NCBI GenBank assembly: GCA_020434085.1 | Contig: JAGRBM010000152.1 | Coordinates: 1-7,118 of the forward strand | DNA: 7,118 nt | DNA from: Chrysiogenia bacterium | GTDB taxonomy: Bacteria > JAGRBM01 | Reading direction: 5' to 3' | Shown: one piece after another, positions 1 to 7,118 of the stretch | Position numbering within the stretch: the stretch's first letter is position 1 | Layout of the letters: every line of letters starts with the position of its first letter | Notes under the pieces: generated by a model | What the model saw: the letters and a program-made list of their open reading frames with translations, nothing else | What the model was told of the DNA's origin: nothing | Database searches by the model: none | Position numbers and translations under genes: made by a program

Positions 1-273
1 ACCTGCGGCGGACTGTGTGAGACGCCGCCGCCAGTGCAGCAGGGGCTCTTCGACGTTGCTGAACGCGGCGCGCTGGAGCCCGCCGCCGAGGAGCGCGCCG
101 AGCTGGCCGCCGCCGTCGATAAGATCCGCGAGCGCTACGGCTTCGATTCACTCCGCCGGGCGACGACGCTTGTCGCAAAAGACCGCCCCACCCAGGACAA
201 CCTCACCGGCAAGGGCAGCCTGCGCGAAGAGATGCCCGCCGGCTTCCGCGGCGCGCTTCGGGATTCGAAGTAG
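1..273 (+). CDS. dinB: Y-family DNA polymerase IV (DinB-like), C-terminal fragment
   Basis: Only the last 90 codons are present; the frame is open from base 1 to the TAG at 271-273, so the gene begins left of the window. The fragment contains QQGLF near residues 13-17, which fits the beta-clamp binding pentapeptide that Y-family polymerases carry near the C-terminus. It is followed by AAVDKIRERYGFDSLRRATTL, a helix plus segment typical of the tail of many bacterial DinB proteins. None of the catalytic palm or little-finger domain is inside the window, so activity cannot be judged. By family, the product would do error-prone translesion synthesis with the sliding clamp. A short Val/Gln start at GTG 34 is possible in principle but is unlikely because the frame is open upstream and the tail makes sense only as a C-terminus. 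ImuB-like or other Y-family members cannot be fully excluded. Confidence 0.68.
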   Translation, partial: TCGGLCETPPPVQQGLFDVAERGALEPAAEERAELAAAVDKIRERYGFDSLRRATTLVAKDRPTQDNLTGKGSLREEMPAGFRGALRDSK

Positions 274-280
274 GAATTTT

Positions 281-417
281 GCCGCGGATGAACGCGGATA
301 ATTTCAGGATTGTAGGGGCGGGGTCTACCCGCCCGGCTTGTCTGGCAATGCAGTGAAACGCAGAAGGGCGGGTAGACCCCGCCCCTACATCAAACCACAT
401 CCGCGTTTATCCGCGGC
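281..417. repeat. 137-bp nested palindrome (REP/MITE-like element, possible bidirectional terminator)
   Basis: Two inverted repeats share one dyad centre near 349-350. The inner pair is a perfect 24-nt match (311-334 against 366-389, built on TGTAGGGGCGGGG). The outer pair is 19 nt with one mismatch (281-299 against 399-417, built on CCGCGGATGAACGCGGAT). A 31-nt loop (335-365) lies at the centre, and 11- and 9-nt spacers separate the inner and outer arms. The element starts 7 bp after the dinB stop and ends 12 bp before the kinase stop, so it fills the space between two convergent genes. On the plus strand it is followed by a loose T-rich stretch (424-432), so it could stop transcription from either side. 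Its form resembles dispersed intergenic palindromes of bacterial genomes; copy number cannot be seen here. Confidence 0.85.
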
Positions 418-429
418 CAATAACTTTTC

Positions 430-1692
430 TTATCTGGGCAGCAGCGGGATGACGACGTAGAAGGTCGAGCCCTCGTCGGGCCGGCTGGCGACGCCGATCT
501 TGCCGCCGTGGGCTTCGACGATGCGGCGGGAAATGGACAGTCCAAGGCCCACGCCCTCGAAGCGGCGGTTGACGGCACCGTCGACCTGGTAGAAATCCTG
601 AAAGATCGATTCGGCCACTTCGGGCGCGATGCCGATTCCGGTGTCGGAAACGCTGAGCGCCACGTAGCGGCGTGAGGGATCGAGATCGGCGAGGCCTGCC
701 TCGGAGAGCTCGATTCCCGGCATGTCGCCGTCGAAGGCGCGGGCGCTGAGTTTTACGGTGCCGCCCTTGGGCGTGAACTTGATCGCGTTGTCGAGCAGGT
801 GTTCGAGCACTTCGCACAGGCGCTGGCGATCGGCGACGAGCTCCACCCGTTCGACCGGCCCCTCCATCAGCACTTCAACCCCGCGCGCCTGGGCGTCGGC
901 GCGGCGGGCATCGGCAACTTCCTTGAGCAGCGGCTCCACCGACCACGAAGTGTGGTGGAAGGTGATGCGCCCGGCTTCAAGCCCGGCGAAGGCCAGCAGA
1001 TTCTCGATGAGCATTTTGAGCCGCTCGTAGGCCTTCGTGATGGCCGAGACGGCCGACTGTTGCTCCCCGGTGAGGGGGCCGAAGTCGCCGGTGCTCAAGC
1101 ATTCGAGATACCCGCGCATCGGCGTGAGCGGCGTGCGCAGCTCGTGGGAGAGGTTGCGCAGGAACTCGTCCTTGAGCCGGTCCATTTCCTTGAGCCGGCT
1201 GTTGGCGGTCTGCAGGGCGCTGAGTTCGCGCTCGAGATGATCGACGAGCTCGCGGGTGTACTGGCGCAGGTATTCCGGCTCGTTGGCGCTCTCGGCCAGC
1301 GACTCGCGGTGGCCGCCCAGGAACTTGCGCACCTCGTCGGGAAAGGTCTCGACGTCGATGGGCTTTTCGATGAACCCGTCGCAGCCCGCGGCCAGGCTGC
1401 GTTCCTTGTCGCCCTTGAGCACGTTGGCGGAGATGGCGACGACCGGGGTGTCGGCCAGGGCGGGGGTGGATTTCAGGCGGGTCGCCGCCTCGTTGCCGCC
1501 CATGAAGGGCAGGTTGAGGTCCATCAAAATCAGATCGGGTTTTTCGCGTTGCGCGGCCTCGATCCCCGAGAGCCCATCGAGGGCCTCGAGCACTTCGAAA
1601 CCCTCACGCTCGAGCAATTTTCGCACGAGCATGCGGTTGTCGTCGTTGTCCTCGATGTAGAGGATGCGCGGATGATCTGTCTGGGTGCTCAA
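430..1692 (-). CDS. Soluble response regulator-histidine kinase hybrid (REC-HisKA-HATPase)
   Basis: A 420-residue two-component protein with the receiver domain in front of the kinase. The receiver (about 8-125) has acidic pocket E14/D15, phosphoacceptor D58 in LILMDLNLP, S88 and K110. A charged, probably coiled-coil linker (about 140-175) leads to HisKA, with H183 in the H-box FLRNLSHELRTPLTP. The HATPase domain has the N-box (N302 in LLDNAIKFTP), the G1 box DTGIGIAPE (D350) and the G2 box GVGLGLSIS (from about 380). All key residues are intact. No membrane segment or signal peptide is seen, so it should be cytoplasmic and receive its signal by phosphotransfer to D58 or through a partner. 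The start is TTG, since no ATG or GTG lies between the upstream in-frame stop and this codon; the Shine-Dalgarno is weak. It lies 82 bp downstream of the clpX-like gene with its own promoter candidate. No cognate regulator is in the window, so the pathway is unknown. Confidence 0.9.
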   Translation of the reverse strand: MSTQTDHPRILYIEDNDDNRMLVRKLLEREGFEVLEALDGLSGIEAAQREKPDLILMDLNLPFMGGNEAATRLKSTPALADTPVVAISANVLKGDKERSLAAGCDGFIEKPIDVETFPDEVRKFLGGHRESLAESANEPEYLRQYTRELVDHLERELSALQTANSRLKEMDRLKDEFLRNLSHELRTPLTPMRGYLECLSTGDFGPLTGEQQSAVSAITKAYERLKMLIENLLAFAGLEAGRITFHHTSWSVEPLLKEVADARRADAQARGVEVLMEGPVERVELVADRQRLCEVLEHLLDNAIKFTPKGGTVKLSARAFDGDMPGIELSEAGLADLDPSRRYVALSVSDTGIGIAPEVAESIFQDFYQVDGAVNRRFEGVGLGLSISRRIVEAHGGKIGVASRPDEGSTFYVVIPLLPR

Positions 1693-1748
1693 GGTTGTGG
1701 GCCTGTCATTTCTGAATGCGCGGGTCGTTGCCCGTCATCGTGAGAGGG

Positions 1749-1774
1749 ATTCTACCGGTGCGCTCAAAAGCCGG

Positions 1775-1778
<4 letters not shown>
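1749..1778 (-). promoter_or_regulatory. Candidate sigma70-type promoter of the hybrid kinase gene
   Basis: Reading the minus strand, TTGACC (1778-1773) is followed after 18 bp by TAGAAT (1754-1749), five of six matches to each consensus hexamer. The -35 overlaps the TGA stop of the clpX-like gene. Transcription would start near 1742, giving a leader of about 50 nt. This suggests the kinase can be expressed independently of clpX. The assignment rests on pattern match only. Confidence 0.5.
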
Positions 1779-2869
<1,091 letters not shown>

Positions 2870-2971
2870 AGCCGCTCCTTTCACTCCCTGACAGACTGGG
2901 GTCCACTCGCAAGGGTAGTGGGCGGGGCGGGGGAGGGGCAATCGCGCGCAAATGACACGGTGCGCCCCAAA

Positions 2972-3004
2972 AACAAACGGCCCGTCTCAAAGAGACGGGC
3001 CGTT
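2972..3004 (-). terminator. Rho-independent terminator of dnaK
   Basis: A perfect 13-bp stem (2992-3004 against 2976-2988) closes on a 3-nt loop. On the minus strand it is followed by a T-rich run (TGTTTTT, 2975-2969). It starts 22 nt after the dnaK stop and 100 bp before the clpX-like start, so it should separate the two transcripts. Confidence 0.88.
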
Positions 3005-3026
3005 GAAACAGACAGGTTACGGCGTC

Positions 3027-4922
3027 TTAGTTGACGTCGCGGTACTCGGCGTCGACCACGTTGTCGTCGCCGCCCTCGGAGTCAGCAGCGCCCTCGGCGC
3101 CGGGGGCCGCGCCGCCTTCGGCCTGGGCCTTCTGGTACATCAGCTCGGCCATCTTGTGGGAGGCCTGGACGATCTCCTCGGTGGCCTTCTTCATGGCCTC
3201 GGCGTCGCCCTCTTCGAGGGTCTTCTTGCCGGCCTCGAGCGCCGCCTCGATCTTCGAGATCGTCTCGGCATCGAGCTGCTCGCGGTTCTCGCCCAGCGTC
3301 TTCTCGGTCTGGAAGATCAGGGTGTCGAGCTGGTTGTGGGCTTCGGCCTTCTCGCGCTTGCGCTTGTCCTCGTCGGCATGGGCCTCGGCGTCCTTGACCA
3401 TGTTGTCGATCTCGTCCGAAGACAGGCCCGAGGAAGCTTCGATCTTGATCGACTGCTCCTTGCCGGTGGCCTTGTCCTTGGCCGAGACATTGAGGATGCC
3501 GTTGGCGTCGATGTCGAAGGTGACCTCGACCTGCGGCATGCCGCGCGGCGCAGCCGGCAGGCCCATCAGATGGAACTTGCCGAGCGTCTTGTTGTCGGAT
3601 GCCATCTCGCGCTCGCCCTGCAGGACGTGGATCTCGACGGAGGTCTGGTTGTCGGCCGCCGTGGAGAAAATCTCGCTCTTGCGGGTGGGGATGGTTGTGT
3701 TGCGCGTAATCAGGCGCGTGAACACGCCGCCCAGGGTCTCGATACCCAGTGAGAGGGGTGAGACGTCGAGCAGCAGTACGTCCTTGACGTCGCCGGTGAG
3801 CACGCCGCCCTGGATGGCCGCGCCGATGGCGACCACCTCGTCGGGATTGACGCCCTTGTGCGGGTCCTTGCCGAAGTATTCCTTGACCTTCTGGGCGATG
3901 ATCGGCACGCGGGTCGAACCACCGACCAGAACGACCTCATCGATCTGGTTGGGCTTGAGGCCCGCGTCGGCCAGCGCCTTCTTGACCGGCTCGATGGAGC
4001 GATCCACCAGGTCGGCGATCATCTTCTCGAAGTTCGAGCGGGTGAGCTTGACGTTGAGGTGCTTGGGACCGGTCTGGTCTGCGGTGAGGAAGGGCAGGTT
4101 GATGTCCGTCTCCAGCGCGCTGGAGAGTTCGATCTTCGCCTTCTCGGCCGCTTCCTTGAGTCGCTGCATGACCATGGGGTCGCCGCTGACATCCAGGCCC
4201 GAGTCCTTCTTGAACTCATCGGCGAGCCACCTGATGATGCGATCGTCGAGATCGTCACCACCCAGGTGAGTATCGCCGTTGGTCGCCTTCACTTCGACGA
4301 CGTTGTCGCCGACCTCGAGAATCGAAATGTCGAAGGTGCCGCCACCGAAGTCGTAGACGGCGATCATTTCGTTGGACTTCTTGTCGAGCCCGTAGGCGAG
4401 CGCCGCGGCGGTGGGCTCGTTGATGATGCGCTTGACCTCAAGACCGGCGATCTTGCCGGCGTCCTTGGTGGCCTGACGCTGGGAGTCGTTGAAGTAGGCG
4501 GGCACGGTGATGACCGCTTCGGTCACTTCCTCGCCCAGGTAGTCTTCGGCAGCCTTCTTGAGCTTCTGCAATACACGGGCGCTGATCTCGGGCGGGCTGA
4601 ACTTCTTGTCGCCGACCTGGAACCAACTATCGCCGTTTTCGTGCTCGATCACGGTGTAGGGAACCATCTTCGATTCGTTGGAGATCTCTCCGAACTTGCG
4701 GCCGACAAAGCGCTTGGCCGAGTAGATGGTGTTCTGGGGATTGATGACCGCCTGGCGGCGAGCGGCCTGGCCGACCAGAACCTCGCCGTCCTTGCTGAAG
4801 CCCACGACCGAGGGGGTCGTGCGTGCACCCTCCTGGTTGGGGATCACCCGTGCCTCGGTGCCTTCCATGACCGCGACGCACGAGTTGGTCGTACCCAGAT
4901 CAATGCCGATAATCTTGCCCAT
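3027..4922 (-). CDS. dnaK: Chaperone protein DnaK (Hsp70)
   Basis: A 631-residue, full-length Hsp70 that binds exposed hydrophobic peptides in an ATP-driven cycle with DnaJ and GrpE in the cytoplasm. The nucleotide-binding domain (about 1-380) shows [13 protein letters not shown] (6-18), K70, [11 protein letters not shown] (168-178), DFGGGTFD (191-198, with T196) and [10 protein letters not shown] (331-340). The interdomain linker is VLLLD (382-386), followed by the beta substrate-binding domain (about 390-500), the helical lid and a Gly/Ala/Glu-rich tail ending in [10 protein letters not shown]. The start is the ATG at 4920-4922, giving the canonical [10 protein letters not shown]. An in-frame ATG at 5000 would add 26 residues with no family counterpart. 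GGAGG (4937-4933) lies 10 nt before the ATG. grpE and dnaJ are not adjacent, and a terminator follows, so it appears monocistronic. No CIRCE operator or sigma32-type promoter was seen upstream. Confidence 0.98.
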   Translation of the reverse strand: MGKIIGIDLGTTNSCVAVMEGTEARVIPNQEGARTTPSVVGFSKDGEVLVGQAARRQAVINPQNTIYSAKRFVGRKFGEISNESKMVPYTVIEHENGDSWFQVGDKKFSPPEISARVLQKLKKAAEDYLGEEVTEAVITVPAYFNDSQRQATKDAGKIAGLEVKRIINEPTAAALAYGLDKKSNEMIAVYDFGGGTFDISILEVGDNVVEVKATNGDTHLGGDDLDDRIIRWLADEFKKDSGLDVSGDPMVMQRLKEAAEKAKIELSSALETDINLPFLTADQTGPKHLNVKLTRSNFEKMIADLVDRSIEPVKKALADAGLKPNQIDEVVLVGGSTRVPIIAQKVKEYFGKDPHKGVNPDEVVAIGAAIQGGVLTGDVKDVLLLDVSPLSLGIETLGGVFTRLITRNTTIPTRKSEIFSTAADNQTSVEIHVLQGEREMASDNKTLGKFHLMGLPAAPRGMPQVEVTFDIDANGILNVSAKDKATGKEQSIKIEASSGLSSDEIDNMVKDAEAHADEDKRKREKAEAHNQLDTLIFQTEKTLGENREQLDAETISKIEAALEAGKKTLEEGDAEAMKKATEEIVQASHKMAELMYQKAQAEGGAAPGAEGAADSEGGDDNVVDAEYRDVN

Positions 4923-4937
4923 GAGGAACTGCCCTCC
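4923..4937 (-). promoter_or_regulatory. dnaK ribosome binding site able to pair with the bases before the ATG
   Basis: In the mRNA the Shine-Dalgarno GGAGG (4937-4933) can fold on UUCCUC just before AUG: GAGGG (4936-4932) pairs with UCCUC (4927-4923) as four Watson-Crick pairs plus one G-U, around a 4-nt loop. This could hide the site at low temperature or shorten the otherwise long 10-nt spacing. The Shine-Dalgarno itself is well supported; the switch is inference. Confidence 0.4.
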
Positions 4938-4959
4938 GTTCGGATTTCCTTTTGGTGTC

Positions 4960-4998
4960 GGATGGGACCGGCCAGCGCGTTGGCGGCGGGTCTCATCC
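4960..4998 (-). promoter_or_regulatory. Hairpin in the dnaK mRNA leader
   Basis: In the minus-strand transcript GGATGAGACC (4998-4989) pairs with GGTCCCATCC (4969-4960) with one A-C mismatch. The enclosed 19 nt hold a second stem, GCCA/TGGC (4984-4981 with 4974-4971). If the promoter at 5008-5035 is right, the hairpin lies within a few nucleotides of the mRNA 5' end. It could stabilise the message or act as a dyad operator. No known family was recognised. Confidence 0.4.
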
Positions 4999-5007
4999 AC
5001 GGGCCCT

Positions 5008-5035
5008 AAACTAAGTCGGATGGACGGAGGGTCAA
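5008..5035 (-). promoter_or_regulatory. Candidate dnaK promoter
   Basis: On the minus strand TTGACC (5035-5030) is followed after 16 bp by TAGTTT (5013-5008), a good -35 and a mediocre -10. Transcription would start near 5001, leaving a leader of about 79 nt. The -35 hexamer is the same as in the candidate promoter of the kinase gene. The sequence does not resemble the heat-shock sigma32 consensus. Confidence 0.35.
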
Positions 5036-5054
5036 GGGACTATTTCCAAAGAAA

Positions 5055-5144
5055 TTCCGGCGGGTTCGGGCCCTGCCGGCCCCCTTTGCGGGTGGAGGAG
5101 CCCCACCTGAAGGGGAATCAGCGCCGGGCCCGACGGAGCCGAAA
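5055..5144. repeat. Imperfect nested inverted repeat between the divergent dnaK and ilvE promoters
   Basis: Several arm pairs share a centre near 5098-5100: TTCCGGC (5055-5061) with GCCGAAA (5138-5144, one mismatch), TCGGGCCC (5066-5073) with GGGCCCGA (5126-5133), CCCCTT (5081-5086) with AAGGGG (5110-5115), and GGTGG (5091-5095) with CCACC (5103-5107). It lies upstream of both candidate promoters, so neither gene should transcribe it. The 288-bp intergenic region 4923-5210 holds this repeat, the two promoters and the dnaK leader; no gene was found in it. Confidence 0.45.
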
Positions 5145-5172
5145 AATCCGAGTGTTCTTGGGCACTTGGCCC

Positions 5173-5201
5173 TTGCCGCGCGAAAAAGCGCCATTTAGTA
5201 T
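5173..5201 (+). promoter_or_regulatory. Candidate ilvE promoter
   Basis: TTGCCG (5173-5178) is followed after 17 bp by TAGTAT (5196-5201), four of six matches to each consensus. The expected start point is about 5207-5209, directly in front of the ATG at 5211. That would make the ilvE mRNA leaderless or nearly so. Confidence 0.42.
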
Positions 5202-5210
5202 TCCGCGACC

Positions 5211-6128
5211 ATGGTTACAGCAACTGAGAAAATCTGGTTGGACGGAAAGCTCATCAACTGGGCGGACGCGCAGTTTCACCTGCTCACGCACGCCATTCAC
5301 TACGGCAGCAGCGTCTTCGAAGGCGTACGTTCCTACGAAGTCCCGGGCGGCAAGGGCGCGATCTTCCGCCTGGACGAGCACGTCCAGCGGCTCTTCGACT
5401 CGGCCCACATTCTGGAGATGGAAATTCCCTACTCGCAGGAGCAGGTTCGCAACGCCATCATCGAGACCCTGCAGGCCAACAAGCTCACGGGCGCCTACAT
5501 CCGGCCGATTGCCTTCATGGGCGCCGGCGACATGGGGCTGTTCGTTCGGAGCAACCCCATTCACATGGCCGTGGCCGCGTGGGTGTGGGGCGCCTATCTG
5601 GGCGAGGATGGCATGGCCAACGGCATTCGCGTGCGTGTTTCAAGCTACCAGCGCATGCACGTCAACACGCACATGACCAAGAGCAAGGCCGGCGGAAACT
5701 ACATCAATTCCATCCTGGCCAAGCGCGAGGCCATGCGCGATGGATACGACGAGGCGATCATGCTCGATACCGACGGCTACGTCTCGGAAGCCTCGGGCGA
5801 GAACATCTTCATCGTGCGCCACGGCAAGCTCAAGACCCCGCCGCTGACCTCGATTCTCGAAGGCATCACCCGCGCCTCCGTGATGGAAGTGGCCCGGGCC
5901 AAGGGGCTGGAAGTGATCGAAGAGCGCTTTACGCGCGACGAGCTCTACATCGCCGACGAGATCTTCCTGTGCGGCACCGCCGCGGAGATCACCCCCGTTC
6001 GCGAGGTCGACGGCCGCAAGGTGGGCGACGGGCGTCCCGGCGACATCACCAAGTCCGTGCGCGAGACCTACTTCGCCGCGGTAAAGGGCGAGGACGCCGA
6101 CTACAAGAAGTGGCTCACCGAGTTCTAG
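5211..6128 (+). CDS. ilvE: Branched-chain-amino-acid aminotransferase
   Basis: A 305-residue, full-length fold-type IV PLP enzyme that transfers amino groups between glutamate/2-oxoglutarate and the branched-chain 2-oxo acids, the last step of valine, leucine and isoleucine synthesis in the cytoplasm. The N-terminus has the usual [16 protein letters not shown] block (27-42). The PLP lysine is K159 in [10 protein letters not shown], and E193 in VSEASGEN would contact the pyridine nitrogen. The phosphate-binding GTAAEITPV block and [10 protein letters not shown] follow near the C-terminus. Length and alignment to the family start at [10 protein letters not shown] support the ATG at 5211. No Shine-Dalgarno precedes it, and a promoter candidate lies almost against the start codon. 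D-amino-acid aminotransferase and aminodeoxychorismate lyase share the fold, but the GAYLG and KAGGNY signatures fit the IlvE type. It stands alone, divergent from dnaK and convergent with lnt. Confidence 0.95.
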   Translation: MVTATEKIWLDGKLINWADAQFHLLTHAIHYGSSVFEGVRSYEVPGGKGAIFRLDEHVQRLFDSAHILEMEIPYSQEQVRNAIIETLQANKLTGAYIRPIAFMGAGDMGLFVRSNPIHMAVAAWVWGAYLGEDGMANGIRVRVSSYQRMHVNTHMTKSKAGGNYINSILAKREAMRDGYDEAIMLDTDGYVSEASGENIFIVRHGKLKTPPLTSILEGITRASVMEVARAKGLEVIEERFTRDELYIADEIFLCGTAAEITPVREVDGRKVGDGRPGDITKSVRETYFAAVKGEDADYKKWLTEF

Positions 6129-6149
6129 AAAGTTCCCTGTTCCACGAAG

Positions 6150-6180
6150 AAGGGCGGCCCATTGGGCCGCCCTTTTCTTA
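6150..6180 (+). terminator. Rho-independent terminator of ilvE
   Basis: An 11-bp perfect stem (6150-6160 against 6164-6174) with a 3-nt ATT loop runs into TTTTCTT on the plus strand, 21 nt after the ilvE stop. The T-tract overlaps the lnt stop codon (6178-6180). The minus-strand exit is only moderately T-rich (CTTCTTCG), so it is weaker for lnt. Confidence 0.85.
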
Positions 6181-7118
6181 TGCGTCTTCGGATTCTTCGG
6201 GCGGCGGGGCTTTCTTGCGCCTGATCAACGCGAACCCTGCTGTGATGAGCATCCCCAGCGTGGAGAGCCCCACGACAACGTCGCCATATTTCTCGTAGAA
6301 GGTGTCGCTGAGATCTTCGCCGGCGGCGACGATGCGGTAGGTGCGCTCATTGAGCTGGGTCGGCTCGCGTGCGACGCCGAGCGGATCAATGAGGGTTGTG
6401 ATGCCGGTGTTGGCGGCGCGCAGGACGAAGCTGCGCGTCTCGATGGCGCGCATCCGCACGGTGGCCATGTGCTGCCAGGGGGCGCTGGTGTTGCCGAACC
6501 AGGCGTCGTTGGTGATGTTGGCCAGCACGTCCGAGCCGCCGCGCTCAAAGTCGCGAACCAGCTCGGGGAAAATTCCCTCATAACAGATCAACGTGCCGAT
6601 GCGCGTGTCGCCAAGCTCGATGGGGCGCGCGCCCATGCCGGGGGTAAAATCGGTGCCGCCGACCTCGGTTACCTTGTCGACAAAGAAGAACAGCCAGGTA
6701 AGGGGCACGTACTCACCGAAAGGAACGAGGATGTTCTTGTCATAGCGGATCAGCTCTTCGACGCCCGGCTGCATGAGGAAGGCGCTGTTGTAATAGCGGC
6801 GCGCCTCGTAGTGGGGCGCCCCGAAGAGAATCGGCACGCCCGTTTCATTGACGAGGCGGCGCAGCCGCCACCCCGGCGCGCTCTCGTCAGTGGGGAAAAA
6901 CGGGACCGCCGCCTCGGGCCAGACGACCAGGTCGAGATCGCCGTTTTGTTTGGCCTCTGCCACGGCCTTGCGGGTGAGATCCTCGTAGGTTTCGAGGATC
7001 TCTTCTTCCCACTCGGGATCCCACTTCATGCGCTGCTCGATGTTTCCCTGAATGAGCGCGGCGCGCAGCAGGGGCTCGCCCGTGTTCATCTTCGATTCCA
7101 TCCCGGCGCGGCGGGCAT
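6178..7118 (-). CDS. lnt: Apolipoprotein N-acyltransferase, nitrilase domain and C-terminal membrane helix (5' end outside window)
   Basis: The last 313 codons of Lnt, the inner-membrane enzyme that adds the third acyl chain to outer-membrane lipoproteins, taking it from a phospholipid. The frame stays open to the right edge, so the N-terminal membrane helices lie beyond it; the ATG at 7101 is probably internal. The nitrilase domain begins at LRAALIQGNIEQRMKWDPEW. The catalytic triad is visible: Glu in VVWPEAAVPFF (codon 6915-6913), Lys in RYDKNILVPFGEYVPL (codon 6738-6736) and Cys in LICYEGIFPE (codon 6585-6583). NDAWFGNTSAPWQH and AANTGITTLIDPLG follow as in the family. A final hydrophobic helix (VVVGLSTLGMLITAGFALI) ends in a basic RRKK and a short acidic tail, which fits a cytoplasmic C-terminus. 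It converges with ilvE across a shared terminator region. Confidence 0.95.
   Translation of the reverse strand, partial: ARRAGMESKMNTGEPLLRAALIQGNIEQRMKWDPEWEEEILETYEDLTRKAVAEAKQNGDLDLVVWPEAAVPFFPTDESAPGWRLRRLVNETGVPILFGAPHYEARRYYNSAFLMQPGVEELIRYDKNILVPFGEYVPLTWLFFFVDKVTEVGGTDFTPGMGARPIELGDTRIGTLICYEGIFPELVRDFERGGSDVLANITNDAWFGNTSAPWQHMATVRMRAIETRSFVLRAANTGITTLIDPLGVAREPTQLNERTYRIVAAGEDLSDTFYEKYGDVVVGLSTLGMLITAGFALIRRKKAPPPEESEDA

Noticed and set aside
17-301. 94-codon plus-strand frame over the dinB tail
   Set aside because: It has an Arg/Ser/Pro-rich shadow composition; the other frame carries a recognisable polymerase tail with a clamp-binding motif.
281-417. CRISPR repeat or attachment site at the palindrome
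   Set aside because: The arms are inverted rather than direct repeats, with no regular spacers, no cas genes and no integrase.
1706-1738. Ten-codon minus-strand frame just upstream of the kinase start, as a possible leader peptide
   Set aside because: It has no Shine-Dalgarno, no regulatory codon run and no nearby attenuator hairpin.
799-1743. 314-codon plus-strand open frame over the kinase gene
   Set aside because: It is antisense to a protein with all two-component motifs intact. Its composition (Leu/Val/Gly/Glu/His-rich) is the usual complement of GC-rich coding sequence, and no domain is recognisable.
2952-5009. Long plus-strand open frames (2952-3752, 3031-4269, 3858-5009) over dnaK
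   Set aside because: These are mirrored codon patterns of a highly conserved dnaK. Antisense dnaK frames are a well-known artefact, and two of these overlap each other in different frames.
4923-5210. CIRCE operator or sigma32 promoter upstream of dnaK
   Set aside because: I looked for TTAGCACTC/GAGTGCTAA and for CTTGAAA with CCCCAT and saw neither on either strand.
4726-5676. 316-codon plus-strand frame across the dnaK start, intergenic region and ilvE 5' part
   Set aside because: It is out of frame with ilvE and antisense to dnaK. It crosses both promoter regions, and its Ser/Arg/Pro/Thr-rich composition resembles a shadow frame.
5579-6298. 239-codon plus-strand frame over ilvE and its terminator
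   Set aside because: It is the +1 type shadow of ilvE, Arg/His/Gly-rich, running through the ilvE terminator and into the antisense of lnt.

Overview
The window looks like ordinary chromosomal housekeeping DNA from a GC-rich, Gram-negative bacterium. The evidence for a diderm is an apolipoprotein N-acyltransferase (Lnt), an outer-membrane lipoprotein maturation enzyme. The style of the DinB tail, DnaK, IlvE and Lnt is compatible with a deltaproteobacterial-type lineage, but I cannot name the organism from sequence alone. There is no sign of phage, transposase, CRISPR or plasmid genes.

Layout from left to right: the C-terminal tail of a Y-family DNA polymerase (dinB-like, + strand, cut by the window edge). 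Next is a 137-bp nested palindrome that fills the gap to the convergent neighbour. Then come three minus-strand genes read in the order dnaK, a clpX-like AAA+ unfoldase, and a soluble receiver/histidine-kinase hybrid. A 288-bp divergent intergenic region separates dnaK from ilvE (+ strand, branched-chain aminotransferase). ilvE converges on the 3' part of lnt (minus strand, cut by the right edge). Perfect-stem terminators follow dnaK and ilvE.

The three minus-strand genes seem to be separate transcription units rather than one operon. dnaK ends in a strong intrinsic terminator. The clpX-like gene starts afresh after it with its own strong ribosome binding site. The kinase has a good promoter candidate (TTGACC-18-TAGAAT) overlapping the clpX stop codon. 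DnaK (refolding) and the ClpX-like unfoldase (substrate unfolding, possibly for ClpP) make a protein-quality-control neighbourhood; a link to the kinase is only suggested by adjacency.

I did not find a clearly new multi-gene system. The items most worth a second look are: the ClpX paralogue lacking the zinc-binding domain and the RKH pore loop; a dnaK leader in which the Shine-Dalgarno sequence can pair with bases directly before the start codon, preceded by a longer hairpin at the probable mRNA 5' end; an apparently leaderless ilvE; and the nested palindromic element at 281-417. The long plus-strand open frames lying over the minus-strand genes are judged to be GC-driven shadows.
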